Part shown: positions 16,425 through 22,190 of the stretch, piece by piece
Numbering within the stretch: the first letter of the stretch is position 1
Layout: every line of letters starts with the position of its first letter
Assembly: GCA_045576855.1 (NCBI GenBank)
Contig: JAZNHG010000028.1
Span: 1 to 22,190 of the forward strand
Source of the DNA: Colimorpha sp045576855
Lineage (GTDB): Bacteria; Bacteroidota; Bacteroidia; Bacteroidales; P3
Direction of reading: 5' to 3'
DNA length: 22,190 nt
Notes under the pieces: generated by a model
Seen by the model: the letters and a program-made list of their open reading frames with translations, nothing else
What the model was told of the DNA's origin: nothing
Database searches by the model: none
Program-made: the position numbers and the translations under genes

Positions 16425-17054
16425 TTATCGGTATTGACGTTTGACAAGCAGTCCGGTGGCCATCAGCACCAGGCCGGCGAAGGTGAAGATGAACATCTGC
16501 TCGTAGTCGAGGCCCAGAATGTAGTAGATGGCCAGCCCGCCGATGCCGGTGACGAAGCCCGCAACCTTCATCGTCCAATTCTTCAATGCAACGCCGCAGG
16601 CACATTCGGCCAGACCGAAGATGAGGACAAGTTCGGCCGAAAGGCCCGCCACAGAAACCAGGGTGTTTATAAGGTTTGTACCCAGCTCAGAGAAAATGAG
16701 GGTGAAGGCAGCCACGGCACAGGAGAAGATGCCAAACGATGTCCAGATGCCCTGCGTGATGCGGCTTACTTCGTTCTGCACGTGCACGGCGGTGTCCCTG
16801 CGGCCAATCAGGCGTGCCAGCAGGAAGCCGACGACGGGCATGGCAAACCACAGGCAGACCCACGCCTCCTGGTCGGTCAGCTTCCATAAGGCATAGACAA
16901 TGAGCGAGAAGAGCGTGAGCAGGATGCCCCACAAGATGTAGTACTTGCCGCTGCGGCGCGTTATCTCGCGGCGACTGCTGTTCAGGGTTTCGGTGATGAG
17001 CGACAGGCTCTCTTCGGCCGTCATTTCCCGGTTCTGTTCATTTGTGTTTTCCAT
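16425..17054 (-). CDS. Multi-helix membrane protein paired with regulator
   Basis: A 209-residue integral membrane protein. A soluble N-terminus (~1-38) is followed by about six hydrophobic helices: YYILWGILLTLFSLIVYALW (~38-57), VCLWFAMPVVGFLLARLI (~66-83), GIWTSFGIFSCAVAAFTLIF (~101-120), NTLVSVAGLSAELVLIFGLA (~129-148), VAGFVTGIGGLAIYYILGL (~163-181) and MFIFTFAGLVLMATGLLV (~185-203). No transporter motif is recognised. It is the first gene of the two-gene operon with the winged-helix regulator. A promoter-like sequence with a palindrome lies 64-91 bases upstream. Confidence 0.85.
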   Translation of the reverse strand: MENTNEQNREMTAEESLSLITETLNSSRREITRRSGKYYILWGILLTLFSLIVYALWKLTDQEAWVCLWFAMPVVGFLLARLIGRRDTAVHVQNEVSRITQGIWTSFGIFSCAVAAFTLIFSELGTNLINTLVSVAGLSAELVLIFGLAECACGVALKNWTMKVAGFVTGIGGLAIYYILGLDYEQMFIFTFAGLVLMATGLLVKRQYR

Positions 17055-17117
17055 AATTTCATTGTTTTAAAATTCTACATAAGAGTGTACATCTCTCTTT
17101 TTGTTCAATTGACGGTG

Positions 17118-17145
17118 CAAAAATAAACAAGTTTATGAAATAAAC
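17118..17145 (-). promoter_or_regulatory. Promoter with palindromic operator for membrane protein/regulator operon
   Basis: The minus strand has TATTTTTG (17118-17125), a TAnnTTTG -7 box, with a TTG about 22 bases upstream. Between them lies the palindrome GTTTAT-GAA-ATAAAC (17131-17145). An 11-base direct repeat, AAATAAACAAG, occurs at 17121 and 17138. The placement fits an operator bound by the small regulator of this operon. Confidence 0.55.
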
Positions 17146-17313
17146 AAGAAAAAATTTTAGACCAAAATCACATACAACTAACATCCAATCAAATACACGA
17201 TAAAAAAATTTTACCGAAGGCAAAAAAAAGGATGTTTTTTTCGACAAAAAAGTGGGCGGCGGAAGCATTTTTTTGGCAATGAACCATCCACCGGAACGTC
17301 TGCCGACTGCACA

Positions 17314-17335
17314 GCGGGCCGACGCGTCGGCCCGC
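17314..17335. repeat. 22-bp perfect palindrome
   Basis: The centre is ACG|CGT and the core is GGCCGACGCGTCGGCC, extended by GCG and CGC on the two sides. There is no loop, so it is a DNA palindrome more than an RNA hairpin. It is a possible binding site or recombination site. Confidence 0.9.
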
Positions 17336-17484
17336 GACAAGGGGACAGCAGGGTGGCGAGGCGGGCCCCGGCGGCAATATAAAACGACTGGCCGAGACGC
17401 GGGCGATGGCCATTTAGGTCGTGCACGATGCAATCCCGTGGACAGGGGCCGGACCAGCTGGGGACGACGGGCTGGCAGGTCCGA

Positions 17485-17556
17485 CTCTGCTCCGTATCCG
17501 GTCCGTGTCCGGTCCGTGTCCGGTCCGACTAAAATCGGAGCGGACACGGAGCAGAG
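17485..17556. repeat. Inverted repeat enclosing GGTCCGTGTCC tandem copies
   Basis: The left arm CTCTGCTCCGTATCCG (17485-17500) and right arm CGGACACGGAGCAGAG (17541-17556) pair at 15 of 16 positions. Between them are repeated GGTCCGTGTCC units (about 17500-17527) and CGACTAAAATCGG. Several alternative hairpins are possible. Confidence 0.9.
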
Positions 17557-17759
17557 GCGCGCAAGATGCAGAGTATCAGTACACTTAGGTGTACCGACCG
17601 TGCACCAAAACCTCATCATGGCTGATTTTCAATCACTTGCAAAAACCGACTTCTCCGGGCGGAAATGCCGACATCAGGCTCTGCAGGGGGCAAAAAACAC
17701 TGGGAAAAGAGGGGCGAAAGAGGCAATTGCATCGCGCGCGACATAATCCGGATACCGCC

Positions 17760-18350
17760 TCAGAGGAGACCTATTTGCTGCATCAGGCGGCGGTAGTGGG
17801 CGGCTTTCTCCTCCAGCGGCATGGGGTAGGCGCGCGAGGAGGAGGGCATGCGCCAGAGGCGCATCGGGCGGCCGGCGATGGCAAACTCGTGGCAGGCACC
17901 CATCTTCGGCACGGGCACGCCATAGTCGTCGGTGAGGACAGAGAAGCTCTTCTGCCCGGTGCATACCATATCGTGACACAGCGGCAGGCTGGCCAGCAGG
18001 GCGGCGATGTCGGTCTTCTCGACGATTTCCAGGTCTTTGTCCGACGCATTGCCGCTCAGCCGACGCACGGCGGTGGCGGTGTCGAAGATGGCTATGCCTT
18101 TGTCGGTCAGCAGCTTTACTATATCGTCGAGCCGGAAAGTCTTGTTTTCGGCATCCACCAGCCGTCGGCTGTCGCCGAAAAACACCCAACCGAAAATCTC
18201 CCACATCTGGTTGGTGCGGTTGGGGTAGAAGAATTCCATGCACCAGCGGCGGCGCGGCGGCGGGAAACTGCCCAGCATCAGCAGTCGCGCGTTAGGGGGC
18301 AGGAAAGGCTGCAGGGGGTGTTGTTCGACGGATATCGCGGTGGCGTTCAT
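17760..18350 (-). CDS. Uracil-DNA glycosylase superfamily protein
   Basis: A 196-residue protein of the uracil-DNA glycosylase superfamily, closest in feel to the G/U-mismatch (MUG-like) branch. Seen: LLMLGSFPPPRRRWCMEFFY (23-42), the 'GSxP' active-site loop, followed by PNRTNQMWEIFGWVFF (43-58), the N-x-x-N-x-x-W motif. MVCTGQKSF (~128) and LWRMPSSSRAYPMPLEEKAA (~165-184), a superfamily H/N-P-S-x(n) type loop, come after. It probably removes uracil or another damaged base from DNA, but substrate and activity are unproven. The ATG at 18350 lies 4 bases after the stop of the small upstream gene, and with ybaK they form a three-gene operon. Confidence 0.88.
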   Translation of the reverse strand: MNATAISVEQHPLQPFLPPNARLLMLGSFPPPRRRWCMEFFYPNRTNQMWEIFGWVFFGDSRRLVDAENKTFRLDDIVKLLTDKGIAIFDTATAVRRLSGNASDKDLEIVEKTDIAALLASLPLCHDMVCTGQKSFSVLTDDYGVPVPKMGACHEFAIAGRPMRLWRMPSSSRAYPMPLEEKAAHYRRLMQQIGLL

Positions 18351-18354
18351 AGGT

Positions 18355-18585
18355 TTACTGGTATTGGTTCACGTGGCGGCACTCCTCGCCGAGGGCAAGC
18401 ATCTGGCGGAAGCGGTCGAGGCGGTCGGCGGGCATGGCGCCGGCGTTGAGGAGTTTCTTCTGGTGCTTCCACCAGTTGTGCATGTCGCGCTCTTCGGGGC
18501 GGTGCTTCGAGGGCTTGCGGCCGTTCTGCCGCATGAAGTCCATCACCTCCTGCCAATGGGCTGTCCAGAGTTCGTCGTGTGTCAT
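18355..18585 (-). CDS. Small hypothetical protein, helicase-associated-like
   Basis: A 76-residue basic, Trp-rich protein: MTHDELWTAHWQEVMDFMRQ, NGRKPSKHRPEERDMHNWWK and HQKKLLNAGAMPADRLDRFR. The spacing of W and G/P residues resembles a single helicase-associated (HA) three-helix repeat, a proposed nucleic-acid-binding module. It sits between ybaK and the glycosylase-like gene with 4-base gaps on each side, which supports a real translated gene. Function unknown. Confidence 0.78.
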   Translation of the reverse strand: MTHDELWTAHWQEVMDFMRQNGRKPSKHRPEERDMHNWWKHQKKLLNAGAMPADRLDRFRQMLALGEECRHVNQYQ

Positions 18586-18589
18586 GGTA

Positions 18590-19081
18590 TCAGGTGTTTA
18601 CAATGAGGTCGGCCACCGTGCCGCGGGCAGCGCGGACCAGGTCGTGCGGAGCCAGGCGGAACTGCAGGCCGCGCACTCCGGCGCTGCAGTAGACGTAGTC
18701 GTAGTTCGTTATGCTTTCGTGGAACCAGGTGGGCAGCGCCTTCTTCATGCCGATGGGCGAGCAGCCGCCACGGATATAGCCGGTCAGCGGCAGCAGCTCC
18801 TTGACGTGTATCATCTCCACCTTCTTGTTGCCGGTCACTCGGGCGGCCTTCTTCAGGTCCACCTCCTCGGCGCCGGGGATGACGCACACGAAGAGGCCCA
18901 GCCGCTCGCCCCGCAGCACCAGCGTCTTGAAGAGGCGCTCGATGGGCTGGCCCAGCTGCTCGGCGATGTGCTGCGCGCCGAGGTCGCTCTCGTCCACCTC
19001 GTAGGGGATAAGCTCGTAGGGCACCTTCAGCTGGTCCAGCAGGCGCGCCGCATTGGTTTTCTTCGGTCCTTTGTCTGCCAT
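18590..19081 (-). CDS. ybaK: Cys-tRNA(Pro)/Cys-tRNA(Cys) deacylase YbaK
   Basis: A 163-residue YbaK-type editing enzyme that hydrolyses mischarged Cys-tRNA(Pro). Seen: KTNAARLLDQLKVPYELIPY (8-27), LGAQHIAEQLG (34-44), RLFKTLVLRG (49-58) with the family lysine K52, FVCVIPGAEEVDLKKAARVT and GYIRGGCSPIGMKKALPTW, the GGxSPxG substrate loop. The frame stays open 12 codons further to an ATG at 19117, but that overlaps the -7 box and is unlike the family. The ATG at 19081 is preferred and is preceded by AAAGGAGTAG, an unusually good ribosome site for this window. First gene of an operon with the small protein and the glycosylase-like protein. Confidence 0.95.
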   Translation of the reverse strand: MADKGPKKTNAARLLDQLKVPYELIPYEVDESDLGAQHIAEQLGQPIERLFKTLVLRGERLGLFVCVIPGAEEVDLKKAARVTGNKKVEMIHVKELLPLTGYIRGGCSPIGMKKALPTWFHESITNYDYVYCSAGVRGLQFRLAPHDLVRAARGTVADLIVNT

Positions 19082-19104
19082 GTTGCTACTCCTTTTTCGG
19101 GGTG

Positions 19105-19112
19105 CAAAGATA
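19105..19112 (-). promoter_or_regulatory. -7 box of the ybaK operon
   Basis: The minus strand reads TATCTTTG followed by CACC, a typical Bacteroidota -7 box (TAnnTTTG) 24 bases before the ybaK ATG. The mRNA leader would be only about 15-20 bases. Confidence 0.72.
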
Positions 19113-19119
19113 CACATTT

Positions 19120-19150
19120 TTTGCCATTAACATAAATTTGCATACCTTTG
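19120..19150 (+). promoter_or_regulatory. Promoter of the DUF5692-like gene
   Basis: TTTG (19120-19123) and TACCTTTG (19143-19150) are separated by 19 bases, matching the Bacteroidota -33/-7 consensus. The promoter overlaps the divergent ybaK promoter back to back. The leader to the ATG at 19243 is about 85 bases and lacks a Shine-Dalgarno sequence. Confidence 0.78.
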
Positions 19151-19242
19151 CACCGGGAATTTGACCCGTGTGTGGGCAAGAAACGCAAAGACTATCAGTG
19201 GAATATAAATAATAATATTAACTAACAAAAACAGTAAAAGCT

Positions 19243-20334
19243 ATGTTTTTCCAAGTTTATGGGGCTAATGCCCTTGTGCAATGGGGGATGCTGCTGGTGG
19301 TGCTGGCAGGTCTGATCCTCTGGAACGAATTCGCGCGCCGCACCAAGATGGGCGGTGCCATCACCTTCTTCGTCATCCCGGTGCTGCTGACGATCTACTT
19401 CGTGGCCATCGCCATCGGCGCCCACAGCGGTGCCGAATGGGCGCTGAACAACCAGACCCACATCTACATGAACGGCTGGTTCCACTACGCCAAGCTCTAT
19501 GCCGCCCTCACCGGCTGCATCGGCTTCATGATGATCAAATACAAATGGGGCATCGGCGCCAAGCATTGGTTCAAGCCCTTCCCCTTCATCATCGTGGCCA
19601 TCAACATCCTGATTGCCGTGGTCTCCGACTTCGAGAGCGCCGTCATGGGCTGGAACAAGTGGTGGCTCAGCAGCGAGGGCGTGTGGCTCTTCGGCGGCTG
19701 GCACAACGTGTTCAACGGTCTGGCCGGTCTGTTCAACATCTTCTGCATGACCGCCTGGTGGAACGTCTACTCGTCGAAGGACAAGAAGGACATGATCTGG
19801 GCCGACATGACATGGGTCTACATCCTGGTCTACGACATCTGGAACTTCGCCTACACCTACAACTGCCTGCCCACGCACAGCTGGTACTGCGGCATCGCCC
19901 TGCTGCTGGCCCCGACGGTGGCTGCCCTGCTGTGGAACCGCGGCGGTTGGATTCAGAACCGCGCCAACACGCTGGCCATCTGGTGCATGTTCGCCCAGGT
20001 GTTCCCCCTGTTCCAGGAGACCTTCAAGGACGGCCGCCAGTGGTTCAGCTGGGCCGTGCTGCCGGTGCAGTATCCCGAGGGCATCGAGACTGTGAAGCAG
20101 CTCTATGAGGTGGCCGGTGGCGAGGCCGCCACGGTGGGCACCACAGTAGACTCCGTAGCCGCCAACCCCACGATGATGACCGTCATCAGCGCCCTGGCCC
20201 TGGTGACCAATATCATCGCCTTCACCTACATCATGTGCACCGCCAAGAAGCGCCACATCAACCCCTACAAGGAGGATGTCTTCATCAACCAGAAGTACTA
20301 CAAGGACGCTATGGCCCGCGCCGACGTCGACTAA
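19243..20334 (+). CDS. Integral membrane protein, DUF5692-like
   Basis: A 363-residue multi-helix membrane protein with about eight hydrophobic segments, for example ALVQWGMLLVVLAGLILW (~10-27), AITFFVIPVLLTIYFVAIAI (~39-58), FPFIIVAINILIAVV (~113-127), GIALLLAPTVAALLW (~218-232) and MMTVISALALVTNIIAFTYI (~307-326). It is unusually rich in Trp and aromatic residues between helices (WNEFARR, WNKWW, WNVYSSKDKKDMIWADMTWV, YDIWNFAYTYN). I recall this pattern as the DUF5692 family of Bacteroidales and other gut anaerobes; no function is known. Codon bias is strong, as in nifJ, suggesting high expression. It has its own promoter and is the only plus-strand gene. It is followed by the 78-bp hairpin array. 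Confidence 0.88.
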   Translation: MFFQVYGANALVQWGMLLVVLAGLILWNEFARRTKMGGAITFFVIPVLLTIYFVAIAIGAHSGAEWALNNQTHIYMNGWFHYAKLYAALTGCIGFMMIKYKWGIGAKHWFKPFPFIIVAINILIAVVSDFESAVMGWNKWWLSSEGVWLFGGWHNVFNGLAGLFNIFCMTAWWNVYSSKDKKDMIWADMTWVYILVYDIWNFAYTYNCLPTHSWYCGIALLLAPTVAALLWNRGGWIQNRANTLAIWCMFAQVFPLFQETFKDGRQWFSWAVLPVQYPEGIETVKQLYEVAGGEAATVGTTVDSVAANPTMMTVISALALVTNIIAFTYIMCTAKKRHINPYKEDVFINQKYYKDAMARADVD

Positions 20335-20355
20335 CGGCCTGCATACTGCAGTATA

Positions 20356-20690
20356 GTAGTTAAGTAGTCGAGTAGTTAAGTAGTTAAGGCAAATGTGCAC
20401 CTGGCTACTTAACTACTTGACTTTTTCTGCCTGGTAGTCAAGTAGTCGAGTAGTTAAGTAGTTAAGGTAAATGTGCACCTGGGCTACTTAACTACTTGAC
20501 TTTTTCTGCCTGGTAGTTAAGTAGTCGAGTAGTTAAGTAGTTAAGGCAAATGTGCACTGGGCTACTTATCTACTTGACTTTTTCTGCCTGGTAGTTAAGT
20601 AGTCGAGTAGTCAAGTAGTTAAGGCATTTGCATAGCGCACATTTGCCTTAACTACTTAACTACTTTCTACTTTACTACTTTCTACTTTAC
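20356..20690. repeat. Tandem array of 78-79-bp hairpin units
   Basis: Units start at 20356, 20434, 20513 and 20591 (spacing 78, 79, 78). Each full unit has the arm GTCGAGTAGTTAAGTAG, a ~21-base loop with GGCAAATGTGCAC, the arm CTACTTAACTACTTGAC and then CTTTTTCTG, so each can fold as a 17-bp stem followed by a T-run on the plus strand. The fourth unit is rearranged into a longer inverted repeat (20606-20626 with 20644-20664, 20 of 21 pairs) followed by TACTTTCTACTTTA repeats. The array fills the gap between two convergent genes (20335-20716) and probably serves as a transcription terminator region, strongest for the upstream plus-strand gene. Confidence 0.95.
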
Positions 20691-20716
20691 TACTGGACAA
20701 GATAACGCGAGCAGCC

Positions 20717-21928
20717 TCACTGCGCCATGCGCGAGCCGATGGCGGGATTGCCCCGCAGGGGCACCACGCCGCACGAGGGGGGATAGATGCGCCGGGCGTC
20801 GCGGTAGAAGACCACCTCCTCGATGTTGCGACCGTCGGGCAGGCGGCACGCCTCCAGCCGGCTGCGGGTGGCGGCGTCGAAGGTCTGCAGCGCACGGCGG
20901 TCGGCGGGCGCTATCTGGTAGCTTTCCGGATGGGCCGAGGCGTCGGCGCTGGGGACGATATAGTACTGGTAGAGGCCGTCCACGGTGCCGCGATGCACCC
21001 AGTAGGGCATGTAGCCGCACTGCCGCGCCACGACCTGCGAGTCGGCATCGCGCTCCAGCGTCAGCTCCACCATGATGCCGCCGTCGCAGTTCACGTCGCG
21101 CTGGTTGCTCACCAGGTTGCCCATCGAATAGATCACCGGCTCGAGGGTGCGTCCGTTGTCGGGGCGGGCGTCGAGGGTGAAGTTCTGCACCACATGGGGA
21201 TGGCCGCCGACGACGGCGTCGCTACCGTGCTCCAGCAGCCAGCGGGCGGTGCGCTCCTGCTCCTGGTTGCTGTGGGTGGCATACTCCACGCCCCAGTGGA
21301 TGAGTGTAATGATGTATTCGGCCCCGCGCTCGCGCGCCACCCGCAGGTCGCGCGCCATCTCGGCGGTGTCTATCATGTTCACCACATTGGGCTCGACAGC
21401 GGGGATGCCGTTGGTACCGTAGGTGTAGCAGAGCAGGGCCAGACGTATGCCGTTGCGTTCGAGCATCAACGGATGTGTGGTGTCGCGCTGCGCGCGGTCG
21501 CGGTAGGTGCCCAGGTGGGGTATGCCGAGGGTGTCCAGCACCTGCAGCGTGCGCTCCAAGCCCTTGCGCCCGCGGTCCATGCAGTGGTTGTTGGCGGTGG
21601 TCATCACGTCGAAGCCCGCGTCGCGAGCGGCCAGCGCCAGTTCGCGCGGCGACGAGAACTGCGGATAGCCCGTGTAGGGCGCCCCCGCGAGCGTCACCTC
21701 CAGGTTGAGGATGGCCAGGTCGGCGCTCTGCACATAGTCCTTCACGTAGCGGAAGCAGGGGGCATAGTCGTAGCTGCCGTCGGCCCGCTGGGCGGCCTTG
21801 ATCTGGGGCCCGTGACCCATCAGGTCGCCCGCGAAGAGGAGTTTCACGCTCTGTCCGTGCGCCGGCGCCAGCGACAGCAGCATGGCGGCCAGCAGACCCA
21901 CCACACTGATATACTTACGTTTGCACAT
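20717..21928 (-). CDS. CapA family (poly-gamma-glutamate synthesis CapA/PgsA-like) protein
   Basis: A 403-residue exported protein of the CapA metallophosphoesterase-like family, associated with capsule or poly-gamma-glutamate synthesis in some bacteria; the substrate here is unknown. The start MCKRKYISVVGLLAAMLLSL followed by APAHGQ is a clean signal peptide (cleavage about residue 26). Family motifs in order: LLFAGDLMGHG (D35), LAILNLEVTL (N75, E77), MTTANNHCMDRG (N113-N-H115), ITLIHWGVEY (H211), VVGGHPHVVQ (H243, H245) and VIYSMGNLVSNQ (N271). The frame is open to 22027, but that extension crosses the promoter, so the ATG at 21928 is used. It converges with the DUF5692-like gene across the hairpin array. 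Confidence 0.93.
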   Translation of the reverse strand: MCKRKYISVVGLLAAMLLSLAPAHGQSVKLLFAGDLMGHGPQIKAAQRADGSYDYAPCFRYVKDYVQSADLAILNLEVTLAGAPYTGYPQFSSPRELALAARDAGFDVMTTANNHCMDRGRKGLERTLQVLDTLGIPHLGTYRDRAQRDTTHPLMLERNGIRLALLCYTYGTNGIPAVEPNVVNMIDTAEMARDLRVARERGAEYIITLIHWGVEYATHSNQEQERTARWLLEHGSDAVVGGHPHVVQNFTLDARPDNGRTLEPVIYSMGNLVSNQRDVNCDGGIMVELTLERDADSQVVARQCGYMPYWVHRGTVDGLYQYYIVPSADASAHPESYQIAPADRRALQTFDAATRSRLEACRLPDGRNIEEVVFYRDARRIYPPSCGVVPLRGNPAIGSRMAQ

Positions 21929-21952
21929 ATCAATAGTATTATCTTTCTGCTG

Positions 21953-21960
21953 CAAAGGTA
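21953..21960 (-). promoter_or_regulatory. -7 box of the capA-like gene
   Basis: The minus strand reads TACCTTTG followed by CAGC, 25 bases before the ATG, with a TTG about 20 bases upstream (around 21981-21983). This matches the Bacteroidota promoter pattern. Confidence 0.72.
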
Positions 21961-22049
21961 CACAAAGTATTCCGATTGCGCAAGCGGGTGAGCACTGGAG
22001 GCCGTCGTGGCGGTGGCAACGTGGCATCTCCGGCGGCCGAAATTGGCCA

Positions 22050-22190
22050 CCGAAATGTTAAAATGGTAGGATGGTGGTAGGATGGTGGTAGGTTGATGGT
22101 ACGTTGGTGGTAGGATGATACCCTTCGGGTCAGTGTTCAGTGGGTAGTGTTCAGTGTTCAGCATTCAGCTGGAAAGAGGCTGCCGCGCGT
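22050..22190. repeat. Right copy of 141-bp terminal inverted repeat
   Basis: Exact reverse complement of positions 1-141. It lies upstream of the capA-like promoter, while the left copy lies downstream of the TPR gene, so the repeat has no fixed relation to a gene. Confidence 0.95.

Larger units (their letters stand above)
17150..17759. other. Noncoding, repeat-rich intergenic region
   Basis: About 610 bases with no believable gene. Open frames cross it on both strands but have low-complexity, R/P/S-rich translations with no domain and no start signal. Content from left to right: an A/T-rich stretch with poly-A runs (17150-17275), a 22-bp perfect palindrome (17314-17335), a GC-rich block, a tandem GGTCCGTGTCC repeat within a large inverted repeat (17485-17556), and unremarkable sequence up to the glycosylase-like stop. 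A structured RNA cannot be excluded. Confidence 0.7.

Noticed and set aside
17059..17619. 186-codon minus-strand frame upstream of the membrane protein
   Set aside because: It crosses the promoter and poly-A tracts, includes the repeats at 17485-17556, and has no domain. Its composition changes abruptly along its length.
19222..20400. 392-codon minus-strand frame opposite the DUF5692-like gene
   Set aside because: H/D/V-rich shadow translation. The plus strand has a promoter, a proper start and clear membrane helices.
20356..20690. CRISPR array or attI-type integron array
   Set aside because: There are no unique spacers, and whole 78-bp units are repeated. No Cas or integrase gene is present.

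Overview
The window looks like a chromosomal piece of a Bacteroidota genome, probably order Bacteroidales. The evidence is the family content (nifJ-type pyruvate:ferredoxin oxidoreductase, a CapA-like protein, a DUF5692-like membrane protein, YraN), the near absence of Shine-Dalgarno sequences, and repeated TAnnTTTG promoter boxes of the Bacteroidota -7 type. No rRNA, tRNA, CRISPR array, transposase or integrase was recognised. The window begins and ends with the same 141-bp sequence in inverted orientation, so it may be a whole contig that stopped at a dispersed repeat.

Layout. Positions 194-2270 hold a TPR-like protein, YraN and a lipoprotein. Positions 2289-5619 hold a tightly packed four-gene unit: two different DUF488 proteins, a dual-OB protein carrying a phage-like C-terminal module, and a protein combining a DprA/SLOG-like fold, a PD-(D/E)XK nuclease and two Myb-like DNA-binding domains. 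Next upstream are a small winged-helix protein with a 12-bp repeat tract and a GIY-YIG protein (5692-7247). These genes are visibly AT-richer than the housekeeping genes, which suggests acquired DNA. nifJ fills 7310-10861.

Upstream of nifJ lies an accessory region (10974-15756): a Bro-N/DinD-like gene, then a KilA-N gene, a membrane protein and a type II restriction-modification pair with a YhdJ-like methyltransferase. Each block is preceded by a diverged copy of the nifJ promoter and first codons. Three direct copies therefore mark the joints, as if cargo had been stacked at the 5' end of nifJ while its leader was regenerated each time.

The rest is ordinary: a frameshifted DUF1905 gene, a membrane protein paired with a winged-helix regulator, about 700 bp of noncoding DNA rich in palindromes, a uracil-DNA-glycosylase-like / small protein / YbaK operon, a divergent DUF5692-like gene, a tandem array of 78-bp hairpin units, and a convergent capA-like gene.

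The strongest candidates for something new are the DUF488-DUF488-dual-OB-SLOG/nuclease operon and the triplicated nifJ leader used by the inserted genes. Function assignments rest on motif recognition alone; no searches were run.
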